NCBI GenBank assembly: GCA_024697705.1
Contig: JAILFF010000229.1
Location: 1 to 11,993, forward strand
Reading direction: 5' to 3'
Length of the DNA: 11,993 bases
DNA from: Ruminococcus sp.
GTDB taxonomy: Bacteria > Bacillota > Clostridia > Oscillospirales > Ruminococcaceae
Part shown: positions 4,916-10,872 of the stretch, in pieces
How positions within the stretch are numbered: position 1 is the stretch's first letter
Layout of the letters: every line of letters begins with the position of its first letter
Notes under the pieces: generated by a model
Databases searched by the model: none
The model's input: only the letters and a program-made list of their open reading frames with translations
Told to the model about the DNA's origin: nothing
Made by a program: the position numbers and the translations under genes

Positions 4916-6565
4916 TCATTCACCGCCTCTGTCATCGGGATCAATGTCGTCTTCCTCGATGGAAACAACGCCCTCCTCGGAGGAATCATCGACATCGCCG
5001 TCGTCAAAGTCGTCATAGCCCTCAACCGTGGAGATATCGGCGGGACGAGGTTCGCTGCTGTCTTCGTAGCCGTCGTAGGCGTCGTAATAATCGCCGTCGG
5101 CAAATTCTTTGTCATCGGTGTATTCAAAGCCGTCATCGGCGAAGTCCTCGTCGGAGAAGTTCTCATCGGTCTCGCCGTCCGCCGTTTCGCTTTCCATATC
5201 GTCAAAGCCGCTCTCGTCGGCATCGTCATACTGCTCTCTTTCGGGGATACTCAGCGGTTCGCCGTTGAAGCCTTCGCTGCCGTAATCGTCGGTCGAATTC
5301 CTGCGCTGCTTCAGGATAGCGGCGGTCTTGGCGTAGGGGTTGCCGAAGAACACGAAAAACTCAACGATTATGGCAATAAGCGCCACCAGCACGAGGATAT
5401 AGATTATCATATACTTTTTCTTCGAGCTGCTGTGAGTCTCCTTCTTGGTAAGACCCGGGTCGGTGTCCTTAGCCTGCGGCTCGACTTCCTCGCCGCTGCC
5501 GACAGCTGCTTTATCGGGAACGGCTTCCTGAGCGTTATCGCCGCTGACCGTACCTACGGTGGGAGTTACCGTGGGAGCGCTGCTCTCGGAGACCACAAGG
5601 CGATAATATTTCTTGGTTCCGTCGGTGAATTCGACGGTCATGTTCGTCAGTCCCACCGCCAGCGTGGTGATCGACAGGTTATCGGTGGACGCAAGCTTTT
5701 TGTCTTCAAGCTGCACCGAAGCTACATTTTGCAGACCCAGCGATTCAAGGCTGATGGGCTTGTCGCTCTTGCCAACGCGAAGCTCGGCATACATTGATTC
5801 GTCGTCCTTGGCGTCATATTCGACTGCTCCCGCGATCTGAACTATCGTGCCGTCGGCGCGGTAGGAAAGGGGATCGGAATTCTCGTCGAGTATCGAATTG
5901 ACCTTCGTATACACGGGAGAAGCCTTTTCGAGCGGATCGACAACCTCGAAATTCAGCGTCAGGAAGCTGTCCTTATACTCGGAGCCCGCGGGGTCCTTGA
6001 ACTGATACTGGATAGTTCCGTTCTCGGTCTCGGCGGCAACGCCCTTGCCTTCCTTGCTTGCAGCCTTCTTGTTCACCTTGGCGCTTGTCATCTTAAGCAC
6101 GTTGCTGTCGTAGATGATAGTCATGTCGATCTCGGTGATCTTGCTCTTGGTATCGAGCTTCATGTCGATGGTGAACTTTTTATCGGCAATCTTCGACTGT
6201 TCGAGCAGCACGTTCACGGGCACGTTATTGGCGATATCCACCTGCGATTCGCTCGAAGAGGAAGAATCCGAGCCGCTTTCGGTGCCGTTCTGAGCGTTCT
6301 GACCGTTCTGACCGTTATCCCCGTTTTCGTCCGTCCCTGTCTGATCACCGTTCTGAGTATCGTCCGTCCAGGTATTATCGTAATAGCCGTTATTATCATC
6401 GTAGCCGTAGTTATTGTCATAGCTGTAATCATAATTATAATCGTAATTGTAATCATAATTGTAATCATAATTATAATCTTCATATCCCCAGTCAGCGGCA
6501 GCAGACACCGACTGTGAAGCAAGTATCAGGCAAGCGGCTGCAACGGCGGATAACCTTTTTTTCAT
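4916..6565 (-). CDS. Membrane-anchored surface protein with cohesin-like domain and acidic C-terminal tail
   Basis: 549 residues. A signal peptide (1 to about 22, cut near SVSA) leads into a low-complexity region: NYDY units at 32-47, then Asn/Gly/Gln- and Ser-rich spacer to about 107. Residues about 108-245 resemble a cohesin: beta strands KFTIDMKLDT, ITEIDMTIIYDSNVLKMTSA, NGTIQYQFKD and DSFLTLNFEVVDP in the usual order and length. A second beta-rich segment covers about 250-335, followed by a Thr/Pro/Ser/Glu spacer. One membrane helix lies at about 386-408 after SSSKKK, leaving an Asp/Glu-rich 140-residue tail that should be inside the cell. There is no LPXTG sorting signal. Family knowledge suggests a scaffoldin-like anchor for a dockerin protein; that pairing is inference. 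The gene is monocistronic, with its own promoter and terminator. Confidence 0.8.
   Translation of the reverse strand: MKKRLSAVAAACLILASQSVSAAADWGYEDYNYDYNYDYNYDYNYDYSYDNNYGYDDNNGYYDNTWTDDTQNGDQTGTDENGDNGQNGQNAQNGTESGSDSSSSSESQVDIANNVPVNVLLEQSKIADKKFTIDMKLDTKSKITEIDMTIIYDSNVLKMTSAKVNKKAASKEGKGVAAETENGTIQYQFKDPAGSEYKDSFLTLNFEVVDPLEKASPVYTKVNSILDENSDPLSYRADGTIVQIAGAVEYDAKDDESMYAELRVGKSDKPISLESLGLQNVASVQLEDKKLASTDNLSITTLAVGLTNMTVEFTDGTKKYYRLVVSESSAPTVTPTVGTVSGDNAQEAVPDKAAVGSGEEVEPQAKDTDPGLTKKETHSSSKKKYMIIYILVLVALIAIIVEFFVFFGNPYAKTAAILKQRRNSTDDYGSEGFNGEPLSIPEREQYDDADESGFDDMESETADGETDENFSDEDFADDGFEYTDDKEFADGDYYDAYDGYEDSSEPRPADISTVEGYDDFDDGDVDDSSEEGVVSIEEDDIDPDDRGGE
6425..6472 (-). repeat. In-frame 12-bp tandem repeat encoding four NYDY units
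   Basis: Four consecutive Asn-Tyr-Asp-Tyr units (residues 32-47 of the cohesin-like protein) are encoded by near-identical AT-rich 12-bp units differing mainly at third positions. Degenerate copies flank it (YEDY before; SYDN, NYGY after). Slipped-strand change in copy number would preserve the frame. Confidence 0.85.
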
Positions 6566-6574
6566 TTATACCAT

Positions 6575-6581
6575 TCCTTTT
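6575..6581 (-). promoter_or_regulatory. Ribosome binding site AAAAGGA
   Basis: On the minus strand AAAAGGA ends nine bases before ATG 6565 and supports this start, which is also the one that gives a proper signal peptide. Confidence 0.7.
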
Positions 6582-6627
6582 TATCTGTAATTCATCATTT
6601 AGCAAAAAACTAACAACATACATTTAT

Positions 6628-6656
6628 ATTATACATTATTCGAGCCGATATGTCAA
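6628..6656 (-). promoter_or_regulatory. Perfect consensus sigma-A promoter of the cohesin-like gene
   Basis: On the minus strand TTGACA (6656-6651), a 17-bp spacer, then TATAAT (6633-6628). The expected start is near 6621, leaving a leader of roughly 55 bases with no obvious structure. A perfect consensus suggests strong, perhaps constitutive expression. Confidence 0.9.
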
Positions 6657-6715
6657 TAGATAATCACACAAATCCGCAGTAAATAAGTTAAAAAATGAGT
6701 AAACTTCTCCCAACG

Positions 6716-6738
6716 GAGCGAATAAAAGGCGTTCGTTC
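6716..6738 (+). repeat. Short hairpin upstream of the small membrane protein gene
   Basis: GAGCGAA (6716-6722) pairs with TTCGTTC (6732-6738), with one G-U, around a 9-base loop. It may lie in the leader of the small gene. No consensus promoter for that gene is visible. Confidence 0.3.
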
Positions 6739-6780
6739 TGCCAATAATCAGTGTATCATCACCGAAAGGAGTACAAAAAT

Positions 6781-7011
6781 ATGTACAGATACATTGACTT
6801 TCTCAGAATTTTGGCGATAGGGCTTGCGGCGGCGGTCATCATGTCGCTGAGCGATCATAAAGCGGGCGTTTCGGGCGCGATCAATGAGTGTGTATTGTTC
6901 CCGCAGTTTGCGGCGGCAGCGTCGGCGGACAAGGGAGTTCCGACCGACGGCGAGGAGATCGTGTTCTCGTTCAAGATCGCGGAGATTATTGAAAGCATTT
7001 TCACAAAGTGA
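6781..7011 (+). CDS. Small predicted membrane protein, function unknown
   Basis: 76 residues from ATG 6781. AAAGGAG (6765-6771) stands nine bases upstream, which makes this start better than an upstream in-frame codon at 6751. Residues about 8-24 (FLRILAIGLAAAVIMSL) form one hydrophobic segment, either an uncleaved anchor or a signal peptide. An Ala-rich stretch follows (FAAAASA, about 44-50), then a GVPTDGEEIVFSF region and a short amphipathic C terminus. I recognise no family. It is divergent from the cohesin-like gene across 215 bp. Its stop codon TGA (7009-7011) falls inside the outermost arm of the large inverted-repeat element downstream, so the native C terminus may have been altered by that element. 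Confidence 0.65.
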   Translation: MYRYIDFLRILAIGLAAAVIMSLSDHKAGVSGAINECVLFPQFAAAASADKGVPTDGEEIVFSFKIAEIIESIFTK

Positions 7012-7018
7012 GGCAAAC

Positions 7019-7141
7019 CAAAAGTCTTAGGAAGGGGTTGGCTGCATTAACTATGTTAATGCCAGCAAGCTCGTGCAGTGGAGAACCCTTCTTCTTGCAC
7101 GAACTTGTTCGTGCAAAGGGTCTTCCCCCACAGAAGCCCAC
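7019..7141 (+). repeat. Left outer arm of the composite element
   Basis: It begins with the 24-bp perfectly inverted block and contains hairpins GCATTAAC-TAT-GTTAATGC (7044-7062) and TTGCACGAAC/GTTCGTGCAA (7095-7116). It ends at GCCCAC. Apart from the 7043-7063 replacement it is almost identical to the reverse complement of the right arm. Confidence 0.85.
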
Positions 7142-7184
7142 AAAGTCTGCATATCAAAAAAGAAGCAGAAGTGTATAGTTCAAA

Positions 7185-7280
7185 AAATAAAATCGGCAAT
7201 TTCGAGAAAAGCCCACAAAAAGGCAGAAGCGATTAATTCTGCAAGAGTGAGCGGGAACAATGAAATTGCCGATTTTATTT
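7185..7280. repeat. Inner palindrome 1 of the composite element
   Basis: An 18-bp perfect inverted repeat (7185-7202 against 7263-7280) carries two copies of the AAAATCGGCAATT core. The 60-base interior contains a GCAGAA (7223-7228) / TTCTGC (7237-7242) hairpin. Confidence 0.85.
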
Positions 7281-7310
7281 GCATGAAAGAGCGAAGCGAT
7301 TTTCATGCAA
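7279..7310. repeat. Hairpin TTGCATGAAA / TTTCATGCAA with 12-base loop
   Basis: Arms 7279-7288 and 7301-7310 pair perfectly. The loop GAGCGAAGCGAT is complementary at 11 of 12 positions to the loop of the matching hairpin at 7389-7420. Confidence 0.8.
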
Positions 7311-7388
7311 CAGCGGCGCGAACGACCATGATTTGTTTGCATGAGCTTTTTCCCGACCATCGTGATATTTCTGACATTCGAGCAGTTC

Positions 7389-7420
7389 ATTTGCGAAAAT
7401 CGCTGCGCTCTTTCGCAAAT
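7389..7420. repeat. Hairpin ATTTGCGAAA / TTTCGCAAAT with 12-base loop
   Basis: Arms 7389-7398 and 7411-7420 pair perfectly around the loop ATCGCTGCGCTC. It is the counterpart of the 7279-7310 hairpin. The stem sequence differs from that counterpart, but local pairing is kept. Confidence 0.8.
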
Positions 7421-7511
7421 ATAAAATCGGCAATTCACTTGTTACCGAACATTTTTGCAGAGCTATTCGATTCTGCGTTTTTGTTCGCTTTTCTTGAATT
7501 GCCGATTTTAT
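7421..7511. repeat. Inner palindrome 2 of the composite element
   Basis: A 16-bp perfect inverted repeat (7421-7436 against 7496-7511) carries the third and fourth copies of the AAAATCGGCAATT core. The 59-base interior has a GCAGA (7457-7461) / TCTGC (7472-7476) hairpin, matching the one in inner palindrome 1. Confidence 0.85.
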
Positions 7512-7555
7512 TTTGGTCGTACAACTTCTCCTTTTACCGTTGATTTGCGACCGTC

Positions 7556-7660
7556 GTGGGCTTTTGTGGGGGAAGACCCTTTGCACGAACAAGTTCGTGC
7601 AAGAAGAAGGGTTCTCCCCTGCACGAGCTTGCTCGTGCCAACCCCTTCCTAAGACTTTTG
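7556..7660 (-). repeat. Right outer arm of the composite element
   Basis: Reverse complement of the left outer arm. It contains the hairpins TTGCACGAAC/GTTCGTGCAA (7581-7602) and GCACGAG-CTTG-CTCGTGC (7621-7638) and ends in the 24-bp inverted block. Confidence 0.85.
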
Positions 7661-7684
7661 ATATGCCTTCACTTTGCATTTTTT

Positions 7685-8296
7685 TTATGCGTTCTTTACC
7701 GCTTCGCAGAATTTCTTCACGAGCTCGGGGTCTTTTCCGCCGCCGGGGAACTCAACGCCCGTGCTGACGTCCACTCTGTCGGGATGAATCGCATTTATCG
7801 CCGCCGCCACATTGTCGGGAGTGAGCCCCCCCGCGAGTATGATCTTTTTGCCGTAATCGGGAAGCGCCGAAAGCACGCTCCAATCGAAGGGCTTTCCGCT
7901 GCCCGGTTCAGCCGCGTCAAACAGGAAATATTCAATCCGATCGAGTTTGGCGCAGCGTTCGAGCTCGGCGGGGTCAAAGCTGTTGAATGCGCGAATCACC
8001 GGAATATAACACGCTCTGTATGTCATTTCGGGCAGTTCGCCGTGTATCTGGATATACCCGAATCCCTCATGGGAGATTTTCCGTGCCTGTTCGGGCGTAG
8101 GAGAAACGGTAACGGCAATGGCTTCGATGCCCCTGAGCTGTCTGCCGAGCCTTGCCGCTTCGTCAAATTCGACGTTCCTGCGGCTTTTCGGGTAGAACAG
8201 CACGAATCCGCCCCAATCCACCTCCGGCGTATTGTTCAGAATTGTTATATCTTCATCGCGGGTAAGTCCGCAAATTTTTATCTTTGTGTCAGACAT
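7685..8296 (-). CDS. trpF: Phosphoribosylanthranilate isomerase (TrpF)
   Basis: 203 residues. It catalyses the Amadori rearrangement of N-(5'-phosphoribosyl)-anthranilate to CdRP in tryptophan synthesis. The diagnostic KICGLTR motif is at the N terminus with catalytic Cys9, and the general acid Asp127 lies in FLFDAAEPGSGKPFDW. The C-terminal phosphate-binding loops read LAGGLTPDNV and VDVSTGVE. The TIM-barrel length is normal for a monofunctional enzyme. GGAGG (8305-8309) is eight bases before ATG 8296; an ATG two codons earlier abuts the ribosome site too closely. The gene follows metH with an 18-base gap, so they are probably co-transcribed, an unusual place for a trp gene because no other trp gene is visible here. 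The stop codon lies just outside the composite repeat element. Confidence 0.97.
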   Translation of the reverse strand: MSDTKIKICGLTRDEDITILNNTPEVDWGGFVLFYPKSRRNVEFDEAARLGRQLRGIEAIAVTVSPTPEQARKISHEGFGYIQIHGELPEMTYRACYIPVIRAFNSFDPAELERCAKLDRIEYFLFDAAEPGSGKPFDWSVLSALPDYGKKIILAGGLTPDNVAAAINAIHPDRVDVSTGVEFPGGGKDPELVKKFCEAVKNA

Positions 8297-8304
8297 TCTC
8301 ATTT

Positions 8305-8309
8305 CCTCC
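8305..8309 (-). promoter_or_regulatory. Ribosome binding site GGAGG of trpF
   Basis: GGAGG on the minus strand lies in the 18-base gap between metH and trpF. Its spacing of eight bases selects ATG 8296 over ATG 8302. Confidence 0.8.
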
Positions 8310-8314
8310 GTAAA

Positions 8315-10684
8315 TTACTGACCGAAGACCTCTTTTGCGATGTCGCAGGACTGCTTTGCGTCCTTCGCGTAGTAGTCCGCGCCTATCTGCCTGGCGTAGT
8401 CGGGGGTAAGCACCGCGCCGCCTACCATTATCTTGCACGGGTGGTTCTCGCGGAGAAGCTTTATCGTTTCCTCCATGCCTTTGAGCGTCGTGGTCATCAG
8501 GGCGCTTAAGCCGACAAGCTTTACGTCGTGCTCGATGGCGGTCTTTACGACGAGCATCGGGTCAACGTCTTTGCCGAGGTCGATCACCGTGTAGCCGTAG
8601 TTTTCGAGCAGTACCTTCACGATGTTCTTGCCGATGTCGTGAACGTCGCCCTTTACCGTGCAGATGACGATCTTGCCCTTTGAAACGCCGCCCGCGCCGT
8701 GCTGCGAAAGATAGTCCTTGATGACCTCGAAGCAGCTCTGCGCCACGCCCGCCGTGAGTATCAGCTGCGGCAGGAAGATCTTGCCCTTCTCGAAATCCGC
8801 GCCCGTTTTGTCAAGCTCGGGGATAAGTATGCCGTTTACGATCTCCATAGCGTCGTTGGTTTCGAGCAGCTTCGCGGTGATAGCCGCCGCGTCGTTTTTA
8901 AGACCCTTGCTCATGGCGTAGCCTAAAGTCATGTCCTCCTGCTTGACGGCGGGAGCAGCCGCCGCGGGCGTTTCGCCGCCGTAATTCGCTACAAATTCCT
9001 GCGCGTTCTTGTCGATGTTCGCAAGCAGACGGTACGCTCTTACCGCCGATGTCATCGAAGCGATATTCGGGTTCATGATAGGCAGGTCAAGACCTTTTGT
9101 CAGCGCCATTGTTAAGAAAGTGCGGTTTACTATCTCGCGCTGCGGCAGACCGAAGCTTATGTTCGACACGCCGAGCACCGTCCGCACGCCGAGCTTTTCC
9201 TTGCATATCCTGAGCGCTTCGATGGTCTGCATGGCGGCTTCCTGCTCCGCCGAACAGGTCAGCGTAAGGCAGTCGATGCAGATGTCGCGGCGGGGGATCC
9301 CGTATTCGTCGGCGCGTTTGCATATCTTCTCGGCGATAGCCACGCGCCCCTCGACGGTCTTCGGTATGCCGTTTTCGTCAAGGCAGAGACCTACCACCGC
9401 CGTGCCGTATTTCGCAACGAGCGGCAGAACGCTGTTAAGCGACTTCTCCTCGCCGTTTACCGAATTGACTATCGGCTTGCCGTTGTAGACTCTGAGCGCC
9501 GCGTCGAGCACCTCGGGGATAGAGCTGTCTATCTGCAAGGGCGTGTCGCAGATGCCCTGAACCGCCTTGATAGCGCTTATCATCATCTCTTTTTCGTCGA
9601 TGCCGGGAAGACCCACGTTCACGTCGAGTATCTCCGCGCCCGCGTCAATCTGCTCGATAGCCTGATTGCAGATATAGTCGAGGTCGTGCTCCTGCAAAGC
9701 CTGCTTGAAGCGCTTTTTGCCCGTGGGGTTGATTCGCTCGCCGATGATTCGCGGGCAGTCGATGATAACGGCGCTGCTTGCCGAGCATACCGCGGGCGGC
9801 AGCTCTTTTTCCTTCGCCTGATTTTTCTCGCCCTCGAAAGCCTTTACGGTAGCCTTGATGTAGTCGGGGCTTGTTCCGCAGCAGCCGCCGACTATCTTTA
9901 TGCCGAGCGGTATCATAGCTTTTAAAAGCTGCGAGAACTCGTCGGGAAGAACGTTGTATTTGTTGGTGACGGGGTCGGGAAGTCCCGCGTTAGGCTTGAT
10001 TATCACGGGCAGATTCGTCAGCGAACAGAGCTTTTCCACCGCGGGGTACAATTCACGGGGTCCCAGCGAGCAGTTTATGCCGATAGCGTCCGCGCCCAGT
10101 CCGCCGAGCGTCATCGCCATTGATTCGATGCAGCAGCCCGTGAAGGTGCGCATATTTTCCTCGAATGTCATGGTAACGAGCACGGGAAGGCCGCTGTTTT
10201 CCTTAGCAGCAAGAAGCGCCGCCTTTGCTTCGAGAAGGTCGGTCATGGTCTCGATAACGATGCAGTCCGCGCCCTTTCCCGCGATTATCATTTCCTTGAA
10301 GATATCGTAGGCTTCATCGAAGGAAAGCGTGCCGTTCGGTTCGAGCAGCTGACCTATCGAGCCGATGTCGAGGGCGCAGTAAGCCTTTCTCGAAGCCGAA
10401 GCCTTTGCGCGGTTGGCTATCTCGATGGCGACGGGGATTATCTCGGCGGGTGTTTTCCCGACGGCTTTGAGCTTGTAGCGGTTCGCGCCGAAGGTGTTGC
10501 AGTAAAAGATGTCCGACCCCGCTTCGATGTAGCCGCGGTTGATGCTTTCGATAAGCTCGGGGCGGGTGAGATTCAGCATCTCGGAGTTTTCACCCGCGTC
10601 AAGCCCCGCCGCCTGGAGCATAGTCCCCATAGCGCCGTCAAGAAAGACAAATTCCTTTTCGTTCAAGAGCTTTTTAAAGTCCAT
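8315..10684 (-). CDS. metH: Cobalamin-dependent methionine synthase, short form lacking the activation domain
   Basis: 789 residues. It transfers methyl from methyltetrahydrofolate to homocysteine through cobalamin. Domain order: homocysteine/zinc barrel at about 1-290, starting FVFLDGAMGTMLQ, with zinc ligands Cys205 (GINCSLGP) and Cys268-Cys269 (VGGCCGT); pterin-binding barrel at about 310-560 (IIGERINPTGKKRF); a linker rich in Ala/Pro; helical cap; then the Rossmann-type cobalamin domain from about 670, with DVHDIG and the cobalt ligand His682. The protein ends there, whereas E. coli MetH continues for about 400 residues into the SAM-dependent reactivation domain. That function is supplied by the adjacent upstream gene. 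AAGGAGG stands just before ATG 10684. A 188-bp leader with a large stem-loop precedes it; no cobalamin or SAM riboswitch motif was seen. Confidence 0.97.
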   Translation of the reverse strand: MDFKKLLNEKEFVFLDGAMGTMLQAAGLDAGENSEMLNLTRPELIESINRGYIEAGSDIFYCNTFGANRYKLKAVGKTPAEIIPVAIEIANRAKASASRKAYCALDIGSIGQLLEPNGTLSFDEAYDIFKEMIIAGKGADCIVIETMTDLLEAKAALLAAKENSGLPVLVTMTFEENMRTFTGCCIESMAMTLGGLGADAIGINCSLGPRELYPAVEKLCSLTNLPVIIKPNAGLPDPVTNKYNVLPDEFSQLLKAMIPLGIKIVGGCCGTSPDYIKATVKAFEGEKNQAKEKELPPAVCSASSAVIIDCPRIIGERINPTGKKRFKQALQEHDLDYICNQAIEQIDAGAEILDVNVGLPGIDEKEMMISAIKAVQGICDTPLQIDSSIPEVLDAALRVYNGKPIVNSVNGEEKSLNSVLPLVAKYGTAVVGLCLDENGIPKTVEGRVAIAEKICKRADEYGIPRRDICIDCLTLTCSAEQEAAMQTIEALRICKEKLGVRTVLGVSNISFGLPQREIVNRTFLTMALTKGLDLPIMNPNIASMTSAVRAYRLLANIDKNAQEFVANYGGETPAAAAPAVKQEDMTLGYAMSKGLKNDAAAITAKLLETNDAMEIVNGILIPELDKTGADFEKGKIFLPQLILTAGVAQSCFEVIKDYLSQHGAGGVSKGKIVICTVKGDVHDIGKNIVKVLLENYGYTVIDLGKDVDPMLVVKTAIEHDVKLVGLSALMTTTLKGMEETIKLLRENHPCKIMVGGAVLTPDYARQIGADYYAKDAKQSCDIAKEVFGQ

Positions 10685-10741
10685 AGCTTTCCTCCTTGTA
10701 AAAAATTGTTATCTGTAAATGAATAATGCCGTCATCTTGCA

Positions 10742-10784
10742 GGTCGCAGGCAGGCGTAAGGAGAAAGGTCAAGTGCCTGCGACC
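10742..10784 (-). promoter_or_regulatory. Large stem-loop in the leader of metH
   Basis: GGTCGCAGGCA (10742-10752) pairs perfectly over 11 bp with TGCCTGCGACC (10774-10784) around a 21-base loop. On the minus strand it is followed by mixed sequence, not a T tract, so it is not a standard terminator. It may stabilise or process the mRNA between the activation gene and metH, or be a small dispersed repeat. Confidence 0.6.
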
Positions 10785-10835
10785 GATTGAAATTTCGCTG
10801 TAAAAGCGTAGAGCATTTACTTAACTGTCCAAAAA

Positions 10836-10869
10836 TATCTCTTATCTTTTTATCTCATATCTTTTATCT
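10836..10869. repeat. Five TATCT words at 7-8 bp spacing
   Basis: TATCT occurs at 10836, 10843, 10851, 10858 and 10865, just past the stop codon of the activation-protein gene. The result is a purine-rich minus-strand tract of AGATA units. It may have grown by slippage; no role is evident. Confidence 0.5.
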
Positions 10870-10872
10870 TTT

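Larger units (their letters stand above)
7004..7676. mobile_element. Composite inverted-repeat element, MITE-like, about 660 bp, non-coding
   Basis: The whole interval folds on itself. The left half read forward aligns with the right half read in reverse complement, from the outer tips (CAAAGTGA 7004-7011 against TCACTTTG 7669-7676) to a spacer near 7311-7388. A 24-bp block is perfectly inverted (7019-7042 / 7637-7660), and matching continues to GCCCAC (7136-7141) / GTGGGC (7556-7561). Further in, four copies of a 13-bp core and several local hairpins recur in both arms. No transposase or other credible protein is encoded; the frames crossing it are by-products of the palindromes. It sits between two convergent genes. 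GCATTTT occurs on both sides (6995-7001, 7676-7682) and could be a target duplication, although one copy overlaps the arm by a base. A non-autonomous transposon relic is likeliest; a large structured RNA or a bidirectional transcription block is possible. Confidence 0.75.

Noticed and set aside
4824..5018. Small + strand frame after the orphan promoter
   Set aside because: TTG start, Ser-rich translation antisense to the acidic tail of the cohesin-like protein, and the nearest GAGGAG is too far from the only internal ATG.
6532..6565. Lipoprotein signal (Cys12) in the cohesin-like protein
   Set aside because: The cysteine is too near the start and lacks a lipobox; a normal signal-peptidase cut near SVSA fits better.
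7185..7511. CRISPR array, because of the repeated AAAATCGGCAATT core
   Set aside because: Copies alternate in orientation, spacing is irregular (about 60, 145 and 60 bases) and interiors are themselves hairpins; there are no cas genes.
7073..7767. Several overlapping open frames on both strands within the repeat element
   Set aside because: They arise from the palindromes, carry no domain features or ribosome sites, and cross both arms.
8297..8302. ATG two codons upstream as trpF start
   Set aside because: It is only two bases from the GGAGG ribosome site; ATG 8296 has normal spacing.
7556..8509. + strand open frame (317 codons) over trpF
   Set aside because: Antisense to trpF, whose catalytic motifs are intact; it starts inside the repeat element.
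10685..10872. Cobalamin or SAM riboswitch before metH
   Set aside because: Neither the B12 box nor the conserved SAM-I core sequence can be seen; only one long stem-loop is present.
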